Assembly (NCBI GenBank): GCA_018711815.1
Contig: DVHU01000094.1
Span: 1 to 39,739, forward strand
Origin: Candidatus Egerieimonas intestinavium
GTDB taxonomy: Bacteria; Bacillota; Clostridia; Lachnospirales; Lachnospiraceae
Direction: 5' to 3'
Length of the DNA stretch: 39,739 nucleotides
The notes beneath the pieces were generated by a model that worked only from the letters and a program-made list of their open reading frames with translations, searched no databases and had not been told where the DNA came from. This document shows, in pieces, positions 1 to 7,591 of the stretch (positions are counted from its first letter, which is position 1; every line of letters starts with the position of its first letter). The position numbers and the translations under genes were made by a program.

Positions 1-132
1 AAGGCTGTAAGCGGTATCCGGGAAGCTGACAGCTTTGTCCTCGCCGTACTGGGCGATGGCATTGTCGATGGCGCTCTCAGTCAGGCCATACACAGCGTCA
101 TTTCCATTAAATACTCTCTCAAATAAAGTCAT
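1..132 (-). CDS. acsB: Acetyl-CoA synthase subunit, N-terminal 44 residues only (cut by the window edge)
   Basis: Only the first 44 codons lie in the window. The peptide starts MTLFERVFNGNDAVYGLTES and ends in FPDTAYSL, which matches the N-terminal region of the CODH/ACS alpha subunit (the Moorella enzyme has YPDTAYYL at a similar place). The family condenses CO, a methyl group from the corrinoid iron-sulfur protein, and CoA into acetyl-CoA, in complex with CODH. The metal-binding A-cluster lies far downstream and is not visible here. The ATG at 132 is preceded by a good ribosome site (AAAGGGGAG on the minus strand) overlapping the cooS stop region. It begins 16 nt after cooS, so the two are almost certainly co-transcribed and form the carbonyl branch of the Wood-Ljungdahl pathway. 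The identification rests on a short peptide plus context. Confidence 0.85.
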   Translation of the reverse strand, partial: MTLFERVFNGNDAVYGLTESAIDNAIAQYGEDKAVSFPDTAYSL

Positions 133-148
133 GGCTTTCTCCCCTTTC

Positions 149-2041
149 CTAGATTCCCAGCGCCGCGCGCTTCTCTTCTATTCTGGCGATCATCATATCG
201 CCCAGCTTCTCAATATCGGTCTCCACCGTGTAGGCAGCCTCCACCCAGTCGCGGATGCCGCCGGTTAAAAGCTCCGTCACCTGGGAGGAGCCGCTCACCT
301 GGGGCTCCACACCCAGGAAGGTGTCGATACCTGTGGCCACCACGTAATTTCCGATGGAAACCGCCTTCTCGGACATCCACTCGGGAGCGCAGCCCACCAG
401 GGGCAGCTGGGAAATGTTCAGTCCCGAATCCTTGGCCAGCTGGGAAGCCAGCACCATCATTCGGGAAATATCCACGCAGGAGCCCATGTGCAGCACCGGA
501 GGAATATCTGCCAGCTCACAGACGCGCTTCAGTCCGGCGCCGCAGAGATTCTTAGCCTCCTTGTCCATGAGTCCCGCCCGGGCAGCTGCCTGGGCAGAGC
601 AGCCGGAGAGTACCAGGATAATATCATTTTTAATCAGCTTCTTCATCAGCTCAATGTGAGCGGAATCCGGGCGAACCCGGGGATTATTGCACCCAACCAT
701 GGCCACGGCGCCTCGGAGCACACCGGAGGTAATGCACTCGATCAGGGGCTTGGTGGTTCCCAGCACATCCACCTGGGAATTGGTTACCTGATCCAGGGTC
801 TTCACGATGGCCTCCACAGAATAGCCCACGGTGGCCTTCTGCTTCAGCTGGGGAATATGTACCAGCTCCGGCTTTCTGTTTACAAAATTTTCCACCGCCG
901 TGCGCACGATCTTCTTGGCGTTTTCCCCGGCGCTCTCGGCGTCAAAGCGGATGAAATCAGAATCCGGCATCTGGGCGATGGGGGAGGTGGTGATAAACTT
1001 CGTGTGGAAGCATTTGCTTAAGGGCCCCAAAGCCGGGAAAATACACTGCACGTCCACCACGATGGCCTCGCAGGCTCCGGTGAGCACCACATTTTCCTGC
1101 TGCAGGAAGTTTCCGGCCATGGGGATTCCCCGGCGCATAGCCACCTCGTTGGAGGTACAGCAGACACCGGCCACGTTGATGCCCTGAGCTCCCAGGGATT
1201 TGGCCAGCTGGATCATCTCCGGATCATCGGCGTACTCGCAGATCATCTCGGATAAGCTGGGATCGTGTCCGTGCACGATGATATTCACGTAATCCTCTTT
1301 CATTACCCCCAGGTTGGCCTCCGTATCCACAGGCATGGGGGTTCCGAACATAACGTCGGAAAATTCCGTTCCGCACATGGAACCGCCCCAGCCGTCGGAC
1401 ATTCCCGATCTCAGAGACTGACGGATCAGGGCTTCCGGCTTGCTGGAATTGCCCATGTGGGTCATGTGCATGGCCGTGGAAACCTCCCGGTCGATGGCTC
1501 TGGGCTCGATCTCCTCCCGGTGCCAGATCTCCTGGGTATGCTTGGGGGCCCTGGACAGCCAGCGCTGAACCCCGTGGGGCTTTCCATACTCCAAAAGAGC
1601 CAGCTCCGCCATCTCGTGGGCCAGATCGTAAATGTCTCTTCCCTCTGTCTCCACGCCCCACTCCTTGGCGATGCGGATCAATTTCTCCGCGTCCTTCACC
1701 TTATAGTTGCCGTCCGGGGCCACGGTGGTGAGGGTATGGCAGATCTCTCTTCCGTGATCGGAATGGGTGGCGGCTCCTCCGGCCACAAAGCGCAGGAAGT
1801 TTCTTCCGGCAATGCCGTGGGCGTCACAGCCGCAGATTCCCCGGGGAGCCTTGGGCGTAATCCGGCAGGGTCCCATGGAGCAGATCCGGCAGCAAATTCC
1901 CTGCTCTCCAAACTTACAGTGGGGCGTCTGATTTTTCACCCGCATCTGCCAGGAGTCAGCTCCCACCTTTCTTCCCGTCTCCAAAAGCCGCTCTGTGGCT
2001 GCTTCAAATTCTTCAATCGATGTCAGTTTAAACTCGGCCAT
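149..2041 (-). CDS. cooS: Anaerobic Ni-Fe carbon monoxide dehydrogenase catalytic subunit
   Basis: 630 residues, the normal length for CooS/AcsA. It interconverts CO and CO2 and channels CO to acetyl-CoA synthase. The N-terminus carries the B/D-cluster cysteines (C42, C50, C51, C54, C59, C70, C72, in a CKFGEQGICCRICSMGPCR context). Expected C-cluster ligands are present: the histidine in VHGHDPS and cysteines in VAGVCCTSNE, GACEAIVVDVQC, MVGCNNPRV, LSGCSAQAAA and HMGSCVDISR. The start at 2041 has a strong ribosome site (AAGGAGGAAAACA). The acsB start follows 16 nt after the stop, so this is the first gene of a cooS-acsB unit. Upstream lies a divergent lysR, a likely regulator. A 249-bp inverted-repeat element sits between the probable promoter and the start codon and would be transcribed as a long leader. 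No key residue is missing, so the enzyme looks functional. Confidence 0.96.
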   Translation of the reverse strand: MAEFKLTSIEEFEAATERLLETGRKVGADSWQMRVKNQTPHCKFGEQGICCRICSMGPCRITPKAPRGICGCDAHGIAGRNFLRFVAGGAATHSDHGREICHTLTTVAPDGNYKVKDAEKLIRIAKEWGVETEGRDIYDLAHEMAELALLEYGKPHGVQRWLSRAPKHTQEIWHREEIEPRAIDREVSTAMHMTHMGNSSKPEALIRQSLRSGMSDGWGGSMCGTEFSDVMFGTPMPVDTEANLGVMKEDYVNIIVHGHDPSLSEMICEYADDPEMIQLAKSLGAQGINVAGVCCTSNEVAMRRGIPMAGNFLQQENVVLTGACEAIVVDVQCIFPALGPLSKCFHTKFITTSPIAQMPDSDFIRFDAESAGENAKKIVRTAVENFVNRKPELVHIPQLKQKATVGYSVEAIVKTLDQVTNSQVDVLGTTKPLIECITSGVLRGAVAMVGCNNPRVRPDSAHIELMKKLIKNDIILVLSGCSAQAAARAGLMDKEAKNLCGAGLKRVCELADIPPVLHMGSCVDISRMMVLASQLAKDSGLNISQLPLVGCAPEWMSEKAVSIGNYVVATGIDTFLGVEPQVSGSSQVTELLTGGIRDWVEAAYTVETDIEKLGDMMIARIEEKRAALGI

Positions 2042-2081
2042 TGTTTTCCTCCTTATCGCGATTTTTCCGTATGCGTATTTA

Positions 2082-2330
2082 CCCTCTCTTTACAAGGACA
2101 CACACGCCTCAATCCATGATATTTTCGCGATTTGCGGCGTTATCCTCAATCGTCTGCCTTGCAAATCACGAAAATCTTCATGATTGAGGTCGTAGAGTCG
2201 AAAAGAGATAAATTTTGTGCCCTGCAAGGCACTTGAATGAAGCGTACTGAGTGGTACGCTGATTGAAAGTAACACAGCAGGTCTCAAAATTTACTCTTTA
2301 TCGACCGTGTGTGCTCTTGTAAAGAGAGGG
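2082..2330. repeat. 249-bp cloverleaf-like inverted-repeat element (MITE-like) flanked by TA
   Basis: The ends are 25-bp inverted repeats (2082-2106 and 2306-2330) that match at 23 of 25 positions and begin CCCTCTCTTTACAAG. A TA dinucleotide flanks each side (2080-2081 and 2331-2332), as expected for a Tc1/mariner or IS630-type target duplication. Inside are two more long hairpins: 2107-2189, with arms starting CCTCAATC and ending GATTGAGG, and 2197-2305, with arms starting GTCGA and ending TCGAC and an inner GCGTAC/GTACGC stem. There is no significant coding potential. It is best read as a non-autonomous mobile element; because it lies in the probable cooS leader it could also fold in the mRNA. 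Confidence 0.7.
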
Positions 2331-2337
2331 TATCTTT

Positions 2338-2343
2338 ATTATA
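2338..2343 (-). promoter_or_regulatory. Candidate -10 box for the cooS-acsB transcript
   Basis: The minus strand reads TATAAT here, just outside the upstream end of the inverted-repeat element. No good -35 box lies 16-18 nt upstream, which is common for promoters that need an activator such as a LysR protein. If used, the transcript would begin near 2331 and carry the whole 249-bp element in a leader of roughly 290 nt. Confidence 0.4.
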
Positions 2344-2366
2344 CAATCGGCCAAGCCTTGCCGCCC

Positions 2367-2541
2367 ATCAACGAATCCTTGCACCCCGTCAATTTTTTAT
2401 TGATAGGCAGGCATACAAAAAAGGAGCCCGCCCGATGACAGCAGACCCCTTTTTTGCTAAAATATAATAAGTGAATTCGTATTTATCATACCATGCCCTT
2501 CCCCCGGCTTCCATCAATAAAAGCTTGAGGCCTATCAACGA
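2367..2541. promoter_or_regulatory. Four ATCAAYRA boxes in the cooS/lysR divergent control region
   Basis: The motif ATCAAYRA occurs at 2367-2374 (+), 2397-2404 (-), 2513-2520 (+) and 2534-2541 (+); three copies extend to CTATCAA or CCATCAA. The first two form an inverted pair just upstream of the candidate cooS -10 box, and the last two lie just before lysR. This could be the LysR operator. A plus-strand TATAAT at 2463-2468 is a weak candidate lysR -10. An AAAAAAGG/CCTTTTTT pairing around 2417-2457 is present but has a long loop and is probably not a terminator. Confidence 0.35.
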
Positions 2542-2564
2542 TTTTTTTCAGGAGGAAATTTTCT

Positions 2565-3473
2565 ATGGATGTTCAGGATTTGGAATATTTTAAAATGATC
2601 TGTCAGGAAAAAAGTATCACTAAGGCTGCCCACTCCCTGTATATAACGCCCCAGGGGCTCAGCAAAACCGTGAAAAATCTGGAATTCGAGCTGGGGACTG
2701 CCCTGTTGAACCGCACCGCCTCCGGCGTCACCCTCACAGAGGCTGGCCAGTATCTGGCGGATCATCTTCAGGAATTTCTGGATGTCTCCTACTCCCTGAA
2801 AAGCGGTATCCGGGAAATATCCAAGCGCCAGCGCCATGAGATCGATCTTCTGTCCGCCTACGGAATCCTGCGGCTGGTCACCCCGGAATGTCTCTGGGCC
2901 TTTCGCCAGAAGCACCCGGAGATCACCCTGAATTATCGGGAGTACCCGGACAAGCAGGTGGAGCGCCTCTTTGCCGCCCAGGAGGGAAATGTGGCCTTCA
3001 CCATAGGGCCCGCGGACTTCGGCAGCCTCCGCGCCGCCAAGCTGGAGAGCTTTTCCATCAAGCTCCTGGTGAACCGGGAGCACCCCTTAAGCCGGCGCTC
3101 CTCCGTCACCATCGGCGATCTGCAGGGGGAGCCTCTGTTTCTGGAGAGCAGCGAGTTCTGGATTCATCATTTTATTGTGGATAAATGCCGAGCCGCCGGC
3201 TTCGAGCCAAATATTGTCTTCGAAACCAGCGGCTTTAGCCTCTGTCATAAAATGGTAAAGCAGAATAAAGGAATCTCCGTCACCGTGGACTTTATCTTTG
3301 ACGATATGCAGGATGAGAGCCTGGCGCTGATCCCCTTCTCCGACGGCACCTACCGCTGGTCCACCTACATGCTGACCCGAAAAGATTCCAGCCCTAACCC
3401 GGACATTGAGCTCTTCTGCAGCCACGTGCTGGACTGGATGAAGGCCATCAAGGAGCACCGGATCAGCCGCTAG
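2565..3473 (+). CDS. LysR-family transcriptional regulator, probable regulator of cooS-acsB
   Basis: 302 residues, the standard LysR length. Residues 1-60 form the winged helix-turn-helix: MDVQDLEYFKMICQEKSIT, then AAHSLYITPQGLSKTVKNLE, then LLNRTASGVTLTEAG. This is followed by a linker helix and a substrate-binding-like effector domain (about 90-300). The effector is not identifiable. The start has a strong ribosome site (CAGGAGGAAATTTTCT). It is transcribed divergently from cooS across 523 nt, the classic arrangement of a LysR regulator and its target. The inferred role is control of CO dehydrogenase/acetyl-CoA synthase expression. It converges with the TPR gene that ends at 3529; the 55-nt gap has GC-rich dyads (CCGGGG/CCCCGG at 3484-3502) but no T-run, so no clear terminator is seen. 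Confidence 0.9.
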   Translation: MDVQDLEYFKMICQEKSITKAAHSLYITPQGLSKTVKNLEFELGTALLNRTASGVTLTEAGQYLADHLQEFLDVSYSLKSGIREISKRQRHEIDLLSAYGILRLVTPECLWAFRQKHPEITLNYREYPDKQVERLFAAQEGNVAFTIGPADFGSLRAAKLESFSIKLLVNREHPLSRRSSVTIGDLQGEPLFLESSEFWIHHFIVDKCRAAGFEPNIVFETSGFSLCHKMVKQNKGISVTVDFIFDDMQDESLALIPFSDGTYRWSTYMLTRKDSSPNPDIELFCSHVLDWMKAIKEHRISR

Positions 3474-3528
3474 CTCCTTGATACCGGGGCACTCCTCCCC
3501 GGAGGCCGGACCGGCCCCTCCAACCCTC

Positions 3529-4647
3529 TCAGGCCAGCGTATACCAGCCGGGCACAAGCTCGGCAAAGCCGTAGAGTTGGCTGACGTCCGCCTCTGTGCT
3601 CACGAAATCCAGCCGTATCCTATAATTCTCCCCCGCCGTGAAGCAGCTCACCTGGTAAGTCAGGGGTACCGGCTCCAGGGTGTCCAGGGCCAGGAAGGTG
3701 ATGGTGATTTGCTCTCCATCCAGGGTGTAGCTGGTGGTGTTCACGTATTCCTTCTGCTTCGGCCAATATACCGCCGTGCCGTCCTCCTGAAACTGGAAGT
3801 TCACCGCTTCCGGTTCCTCCAGGACATCATCCTTGTACCACTGGCCGCTGCCCTGGGTGAGCCACTGGCGAATCTCCTCCGCCTGGGCGGCCTTTTGTGC
3901 CGCCTCCTCCTCGGGGGTGGGCATCACGTAAGTGGTGCTTCCCGGCTCTACATTGGGCAGAGCGCTCTGCTCCAGATTCAGCACAATGGTGTCATTTTCC
4001 TGGAATTCCAGAGTTCCCGCCGCCATCTTGGCCCCCTGCTCATAGTAGCTGAAGGTGCCTGTATTTCCCGAAAGCCCGGCCTCAGCCTGGCTCATGGCGG
4101 CCCTTCTGTGCCAGAACACGGTGAAAACCACCGCCTGATTTTCCCGAACCTCCTCGATGGTCAGGGTATCCTCAGGATTATCCTGACTTACGTACACGCC
4201 GGTCTTTATCCGGGAACTTTCCTGATCCTCCGGCGTGGGCGAGGACGTGGGGGCAGGGGTGCTTTCCGCCTGGGTCTCCTGCTGATACCTCTCTTCCTGC
4301 TGCTCTACGCGGCTCAGCTGTTCCTGAACTGCCTGCAGCGCCTGCTCTCCGGAAACCTTTTCCTCAGCCTCGGCCAAAAGCTCTCTGGCCTCCGCAAAAC
4401 GGTTCTGCTTCACGTATACCACTGACAGATTCACATAGGCAGAAGCGCGCTTCTCATCAATTTCAATGGCCTTTTTGTAAGCGATCTCCGCGTTTTCATA
4501 GTCCAGCTCCTCCAGGTATTTATCTCCCAAGGACAGCTGGGCTGTGTAGTCGTCCAGCTTCCTGGACTGCCAAAACAGCAGCGCTCCCGCCACAGCCAGA
4601 GCTACAACCAGGAGCGTCAGAGCCCCTGTCAAAAACTTTCTCTTCAT
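3529..4647 (-). CDS. Membrane-anchored TPR protein, paralogue of two proteins in the kinase cluster
   Basis: 372 residues. One N-terminal membrane segment (about 7-26) after MKRK predicts an outward-facing protein. Residues 34-95 form tetratricopeptide repeats with QLSLGDKYLEELDYENAE, a block nearly identical in the proteins at 14911-16515 and 16567-18849. A Pro/Ser/Thr linker (about 128-145) leads to a C-terminal beta-rich domain I do not recognise. Its start codon overlaps the stop of the PP2C gene (ATGA, 4644-4647), so the two are translationally coupled. The pairing with a phosphatase, and the resemblance to TPR proteins beside the Ser/Thr kinase, suggest it belongs to the same signalling system. 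It is the last gene of the folate operon. Function unknown; the domain call is firm. Confidence 0.85.
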   Translation of the reverse strand: MKRKFLTGALTLLVVALAVAGALLFWQSRKLDDYTAQLSLGDKYLEELDYENAEIAYKKAIEIDEKRASAYVNLSVVYVKQNRFAEARELLAEAEEKVSGEQALQAVQEQLSRVEQQEERYQQETQAESTPAPTSSPTPEDQESSRIKTGVYVSQDNPEDTLTIEEVRENQAVVFTVFWHRRAAMSQAEAGLSGNTGTFSYYEQGAKMAAGTLEFQENDTIVLNLEQSALPNVEPGSTTYVMPTPEEEAAQKAAQAEEIRQWLTQGSGQWYKDDVLEEPEAVNFQFQEDGTAVYWPKQKEYVNTTSYTLDGEQITITFLALDTLEPVPLTYQVSCFTAGENYRIRLDFVSTEADVSQLYGFAELVPGWYTLA

Positions 4648-5441
4648 TTACTGTTTTCTTCCTCCATCTGCACCACCCGGCACAGGATTATGGTCACATT
4701 ATCCCGTCCTCCCCGCTCCAGGGCCATCTCTCGCAGCTTCTCCACACAGGCGCCGGGCGTCAGACTCTCCTCCAGAATCTCCCGAATCTCTTCCTGACCC
4801 ATCATATCCGTAAGTCCGTCGCTGCAGATCAGATACTGCTCCCCCTCCCGGATTTTCTCCTGGCTTATGTGCGGCTGAATCAAAAACTCTTCCTCTGGAA
4901 TCCCCAGGCACTGAGTCAGGGCCGGCTTGCGGTCATCAAGCCCCTGCTCCCGGAGAAAGCCTCTGTTGGTGTGCTCCTGATGGATGGTCTCCAGAATGCC
5001 CTCCCGATACCGGAAAATGGGGCTGTCCCCCAGATTGCAGAGGCAGACCTTCTCCCCATAAAAAGCCAAAATGGCAGCGGTGCTTCCCATGCCTCTCACC
5101 TTCCGCTCTTGGGCCTCCCGGCAAATCCTGCCGTTTACCATACGGCAGACCGCCTCCAGAAATTCTTCTATCCCTTGGCGGGCCGAGTCATAGCCCTGGC
5201 GGGCATGGTGCAGCCCCGCCGCCGCCAGGTAGGATGCCACCTCCCCAAAGCTCTCGCCGCCCACTCCGTCAAACACCCCGAAAAATGACGCTTCCCGGGT
5301 TTCCCGGCAGATGGTCACCGCCTTATCCAGCTTCCGGTGCTCCTGCTCCATACACCGGCCGTCAAAATACAAATTATCTTCGTTCTTTTCCCGCACCCTG
5401 CCGCAGTCGGTGATGCAGGAGGCGATTATCCTGCCAACCAT
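4644..5441 (-). CDS. PP2C-family Ser/Thr protein phosphatase
   Basis: 265 residues, one complete cytoplasmic PP2C domain. The metal-binding and catalytic motifs are intact: TDCGRVREKNEDN (11-23), FFGVFDGVGG (53-62), GMGSTAAIL, NLGDSPIFRYR, LICSDGLTDMM and GGRDNVTIILCRV. The family uses two Mn/Mg ions to remove phosphate from Ser or Thr. In Firmicutes the partner kinase gene is usually adjacent; here the only kinase in view is 17 kb away at 22434-24392, on the other side of the rpsL-tuf genes. The gene starts 14 nt after folBK with ribosome site AGGAGAAG, so it appears co-transcribed with folate biosynthesis, and overlaps the next TPR gene by 4 nt. No membrane segment is seen. I infer that it reverses the phosphorylation made by the cluster kinase. 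Confidence 0.95.
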   Translation of the reverse strand: MVGRIIASCITDCGRVREKNEDNLYFDGRCMEQEHRKLDKAVTICRETREASFFGVFDGVGGESFGEVASYLAAAGLHHARQGYDSARQGIEEFLEAVCRMVNGRICREAQERKVRGMGSTAAILAFYGEKVCLCNLGDSPIFRYREGILETIHQEHTNRGFLREQGLDDRKPALTQCLGIPEEEFLIQPHISQEKIREGEQYLICSDGLTDMMGQEEIREILEESLTPGACVEKLREMALERGGRDNVTIILCRVVQMEEENSK

Positions 5442-5455
5442 ACTTCTCCTATCCT

Positions 5456-6274
5456 TTATCCTAACTCTTTTAACATCTGGGACACGGTCTTCCGGTAAAT
5501 GGGATGCCTGAGGTTGGGCGCAATCTGGCTTAAGGGCTTTAACACAAAGTCCCGCATGTGCATCTCCTGGTGAGGAATCGTCAGCTGGCTGCTGTCCAAA
5601 ACCAGATCGTCGTACATGAGAATGTCCAGATCCAAAGTCCTGGGGCCCCAGCGGATCACCCGCTCCCGGTGGGCTCCCTGCTCGATCCGGTGCAGCCTCT
5701 CCAGCAGCTCCTCCGGGGAAAAGAATGTCCTAAGCTCCAGGCAGGCGTTCAGGAAATCGTCCTGCTCCACCCCGCCGTAGGGCTCTGTGACCAGATAATC
5801 GGATACCTGCTCTACCCGGCAGCCATCCTCTCCCCTCAGCGCCTCCACCGCATAGTCCAGGTATGCCTTCTTGTCCCCCAGATTCGAGCCCAGGCCCAGG
5901 AAGGCCCGGTGCCAGAATCTGCTGATTTTCACTGAGACATACTCCACCGGCAGACCGATGGGGGCCCAGGGCTTCTTAAGCTCCAGCTCCAGACCCTCCA
6001 GCAGCGGATACCTCCCCAGCAGCTCTTCCGCCAGATACTCCGCCGCCGCCTCGATGAGCTTGAAGGTATTCTTCTGCATATACTCCGTGATAAAATGGCT
6101 CACGGCCCCGTAATCCACGGACATCTCCAGATCGTCCGCCTTCCCCGCCGCCCGGCTGCGCACGTACATGGTCAGGGACAGGACAAATTTCTGCCCCAGC
6201 CGGGTCTCCTCCGGGAAAACACCGTGATGAGCGTAAAACTCCAGATTTTCAATATGTATTTCGTCGTATTTCAT
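5456..6274 (-). CDS. folBK: Bifunctional dihydroneopterin aldolase / 6-hydroxymethyl-dihydropterin pyrophosphokinase (FolB-FolK fusion)
   Basis: 272 residues with two complete enzymes in one chain. Residues 1-118 are FolB (DEIHIENLEFYAHHGVFPEE, then VDYGAVS and LIEAAAEYLAEELL), which cleaves dihydroneopterin to 6-hydroxymethyl-dihydropterin and glycolaldehyde. Residues about 122-272 are FolK (FLGLGSNLGDKKAYL, then the signature RWGPRTLDLDILMYDD), which pyrophosphorylates that product for FolP. Many bacteria have separate folB and folK; fusion is common in Clostridia and channels consecutive steps. It lies 8 nt downstream of folP in the folate operon. All landmark residues appear present. Confidence 0.95.
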   Translation of the reverse strand: MKYDEIHIENLEFYAHHGVFPEETRLGQKFVLSLTMYVRSRAAGKADDLEMSVDYGAVSHFITEYMQKNTFKLIEAAAEYLAEELLGRYPLLEGLELELKKPWAPIGLPVEYVSVKISRFWHRAFLGLGSNLGDKKAYLDYAVEALRGEDGCRVEQVSDYLVTEPYGGVEQDDFLNACLELRTFFSPEELLERLHRIEQGAHRERVIRWGPRTLDLDILMYDDLVLDSSQLTIPHQEMHMRDFVLKPLSQIAPNLRHPIYRKTVSQMLKELG

Positions 6275-6282
6275 GATTTCCT

Positions 6283-7104
6283 TTACCCCCTCAGAATAGC
6301 CTGAGTCATGCGGATAGCTCTCATATTTTCCTTCACGTCGTGGACCCGGACAAAGGCGGCGCCTCTCTCCACGCCCATCACCGTGGTCGCCAGGGTTCCC
6401 TCCACCCGCTGATCTGCCGGCAGATCCAGGGTAAGGCCGATAACGGACTTCCGGGAGGTGGCCAGCAGCACCGGATAACCCATGTCCTTCAAGCGCTCCA
6501 GATGGTGGATGACCTCCAGATTCTGCTCATAGGTTTTTCCAAAGCCCACGCCCGGATCCAGGATAATCTTCTCCCGGGGAATCCCGGCGGCCCGGGCAAT
6601 CTCCAGGGATTCCTCCAGATCCCGGCACATATCCTCCAGGAAATTCTCGTAGTCTGTATTGTCTCTGTTGTGCATCAGGCAGCAGGGCACCTGGTAGCTG
6701 GCGATCAGCTGGGCTACCCGGCGGTCGTATTTCAAGCCCCAGATATCATTTACCATATCTGCCCCCGCCTGAAGAGCCGCCTCCACCACATCTCCCTTGT
6801 AGCTGTCGATGGACACGGGCACGTCGAAACTCTCCTTGAGCATGCGGACCACCGGAACTACTCTGCCTATCTCTTCCTCCGTGGTGATCTGGGTGTGCCC
6901 GGGGCGAGTGGACTCTCCGCCCACGTCGATGATGGCCGCCCCCTCCCGGATCATGTCCGCCGCGTGGGCTTTGGCCTTATCCAAGCTGTCCCACTGTCCC
7001 CCGTCCGAGAAGGAGTCCGGGGTCACATTCAGGATTCCCATGATGTAGCAATTCTTTTCTGTGTCAAAGCTGTGATTTCCGATATTCATAATGTCCGTCC
7101 TCAT
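6283..7104 (-). CDS. folP: Dihydropteroate synthase
   Basis: 273 residues, a normal FolP TIM barrel. Signatures: IMGILNVTPDSFSDGG (21-36), IIDVGGESTRPG, VPVSIDSYKGDV, DMVNDIWG and ILDPGVGFGKTYEQN. It joins p-aminobenzoate to hydroxymethyl-dihydropterin pyrophosphate to make 7,8-dihydropteroate and is the sulfonamide target. The gene starts 3 nt after the HD-protein gene and ends 8 nt before folBK, so it is inside the operon. The signatures appear canonical; resistance changes were not assessed. Confidence 0.96.
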   Translation of the reverse strand: MRTDIMNIGNHSFDTEKNCYIMGILNVTPDSFSDGGQWDSLDKAKAHAADMIREGAAIIDVGGESTRPGHTQITTEEEIGRVVPVVRMLKESFDVPVSIDSYKGDVVEAALQAGADMVNDIWGLKYDRRVAQLIASYQVPCCLMHNRDNTDYENFLEDMCRDLEESLEIARAAGIPREKIILDPGVGFGKTYEQNLEVIHHLERLKDMGYPVLLATSRKSVIGLTLDLPADQRVEGTLATTVMGVERGAAFVRVHDVKENMRAIRMTQAILRG

Positions 7105-7107
7105 TTT

Positions 7108-7590
7108 CTATACGCTGATGGTCAGATTTTTCTTCTCCAGGCTCCAGTCGCAGGCCTCGCAGGCTTTGCAGAAGCCGCAGCTCCTGGATTTTTTGTCCGC
7201 CCGGTAAATGAGCCCGGACAGACTCCGGTTCGTTTTCTGACCGCTGTTTCTGTGTTCCCGGATCCCCTCCAGGATTTCCTCCTGCTCCTGCCGGGTAAAT
7301 CCGCAGTCTGCCAAAATCTCCGGCGCTATCTGGGCCCCGGCAATCTCATGGGGTATCCCCTGGCTGTACTGGAGGAATCTCCCGATATCGTGGAGAAGGG
7401 CGGCCGCGTAGATGATCTCTTGGGAAATCCCATAGCCCTGCTCCAGATTCTCAATATACGCAATCCTAGCCACGTCCAGCAGATGCTCAATTCCGTGACG
7501 GCAGAAAATCCTCTCCCTCTCCGCCTCCCGCAGCTGTTCTATATGCCATTTCCAGAGAGGATGGCTGCAAATCCTGTTGGCCCGCTCCAT
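7108..7590 (-). CDS. HD-domain phosphohydrolase of the folate operon
   Basis: 160 residues from the ATG at 7590, chosen because it lies one base after the folE stop; the longer reading from 7638 would overlap folE by 47 nt. The HD metal site is visible: H32 and H36 in RHGIEH, H67-D68 in AALLHDIGRF, and further His/Asp residues. The C-terminus has four evenly spaced cysteines, C138, C141, C144 and C147 (CGFCKACEAC), which probably bind a metal or cluster. HD proteins in this position are common in clostridial fol operons. The operon here shows no nudix gene for dihydroneopterin triphosphate dephosphorylation, so this hydrolase is a candidate for that step (inference). Translationally coupled to folE and 3 nt from folP. 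Confidence 0.85.
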   Translation of the reverse strand: MERANRICSHPLWKWHIEQLREAERERIFCRHGIEHLLDVARIAYIENLEQGYGISQEIIYAAALLHDIGRFLQYSQGIPHEIAGAQIAPEILADCGFTRQEQEEILEGIREHRNSGQKTNRSLSGLIYRADKKSRSCGFCKACEACDWSLEKKNLTISV

Positions 7591-7591
7591 A

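Noticed and set aside
2417-2457. Terminator or attenuator from AAAAAAGG/CCTTTTTT
   Set aside because: The loop is long and the stem AT-rich; not convincing.
3474-3528. Terminator between lysR and the TPR gene
   Set aside because: GC-rich dyads are present but no T-run follows on either strand.
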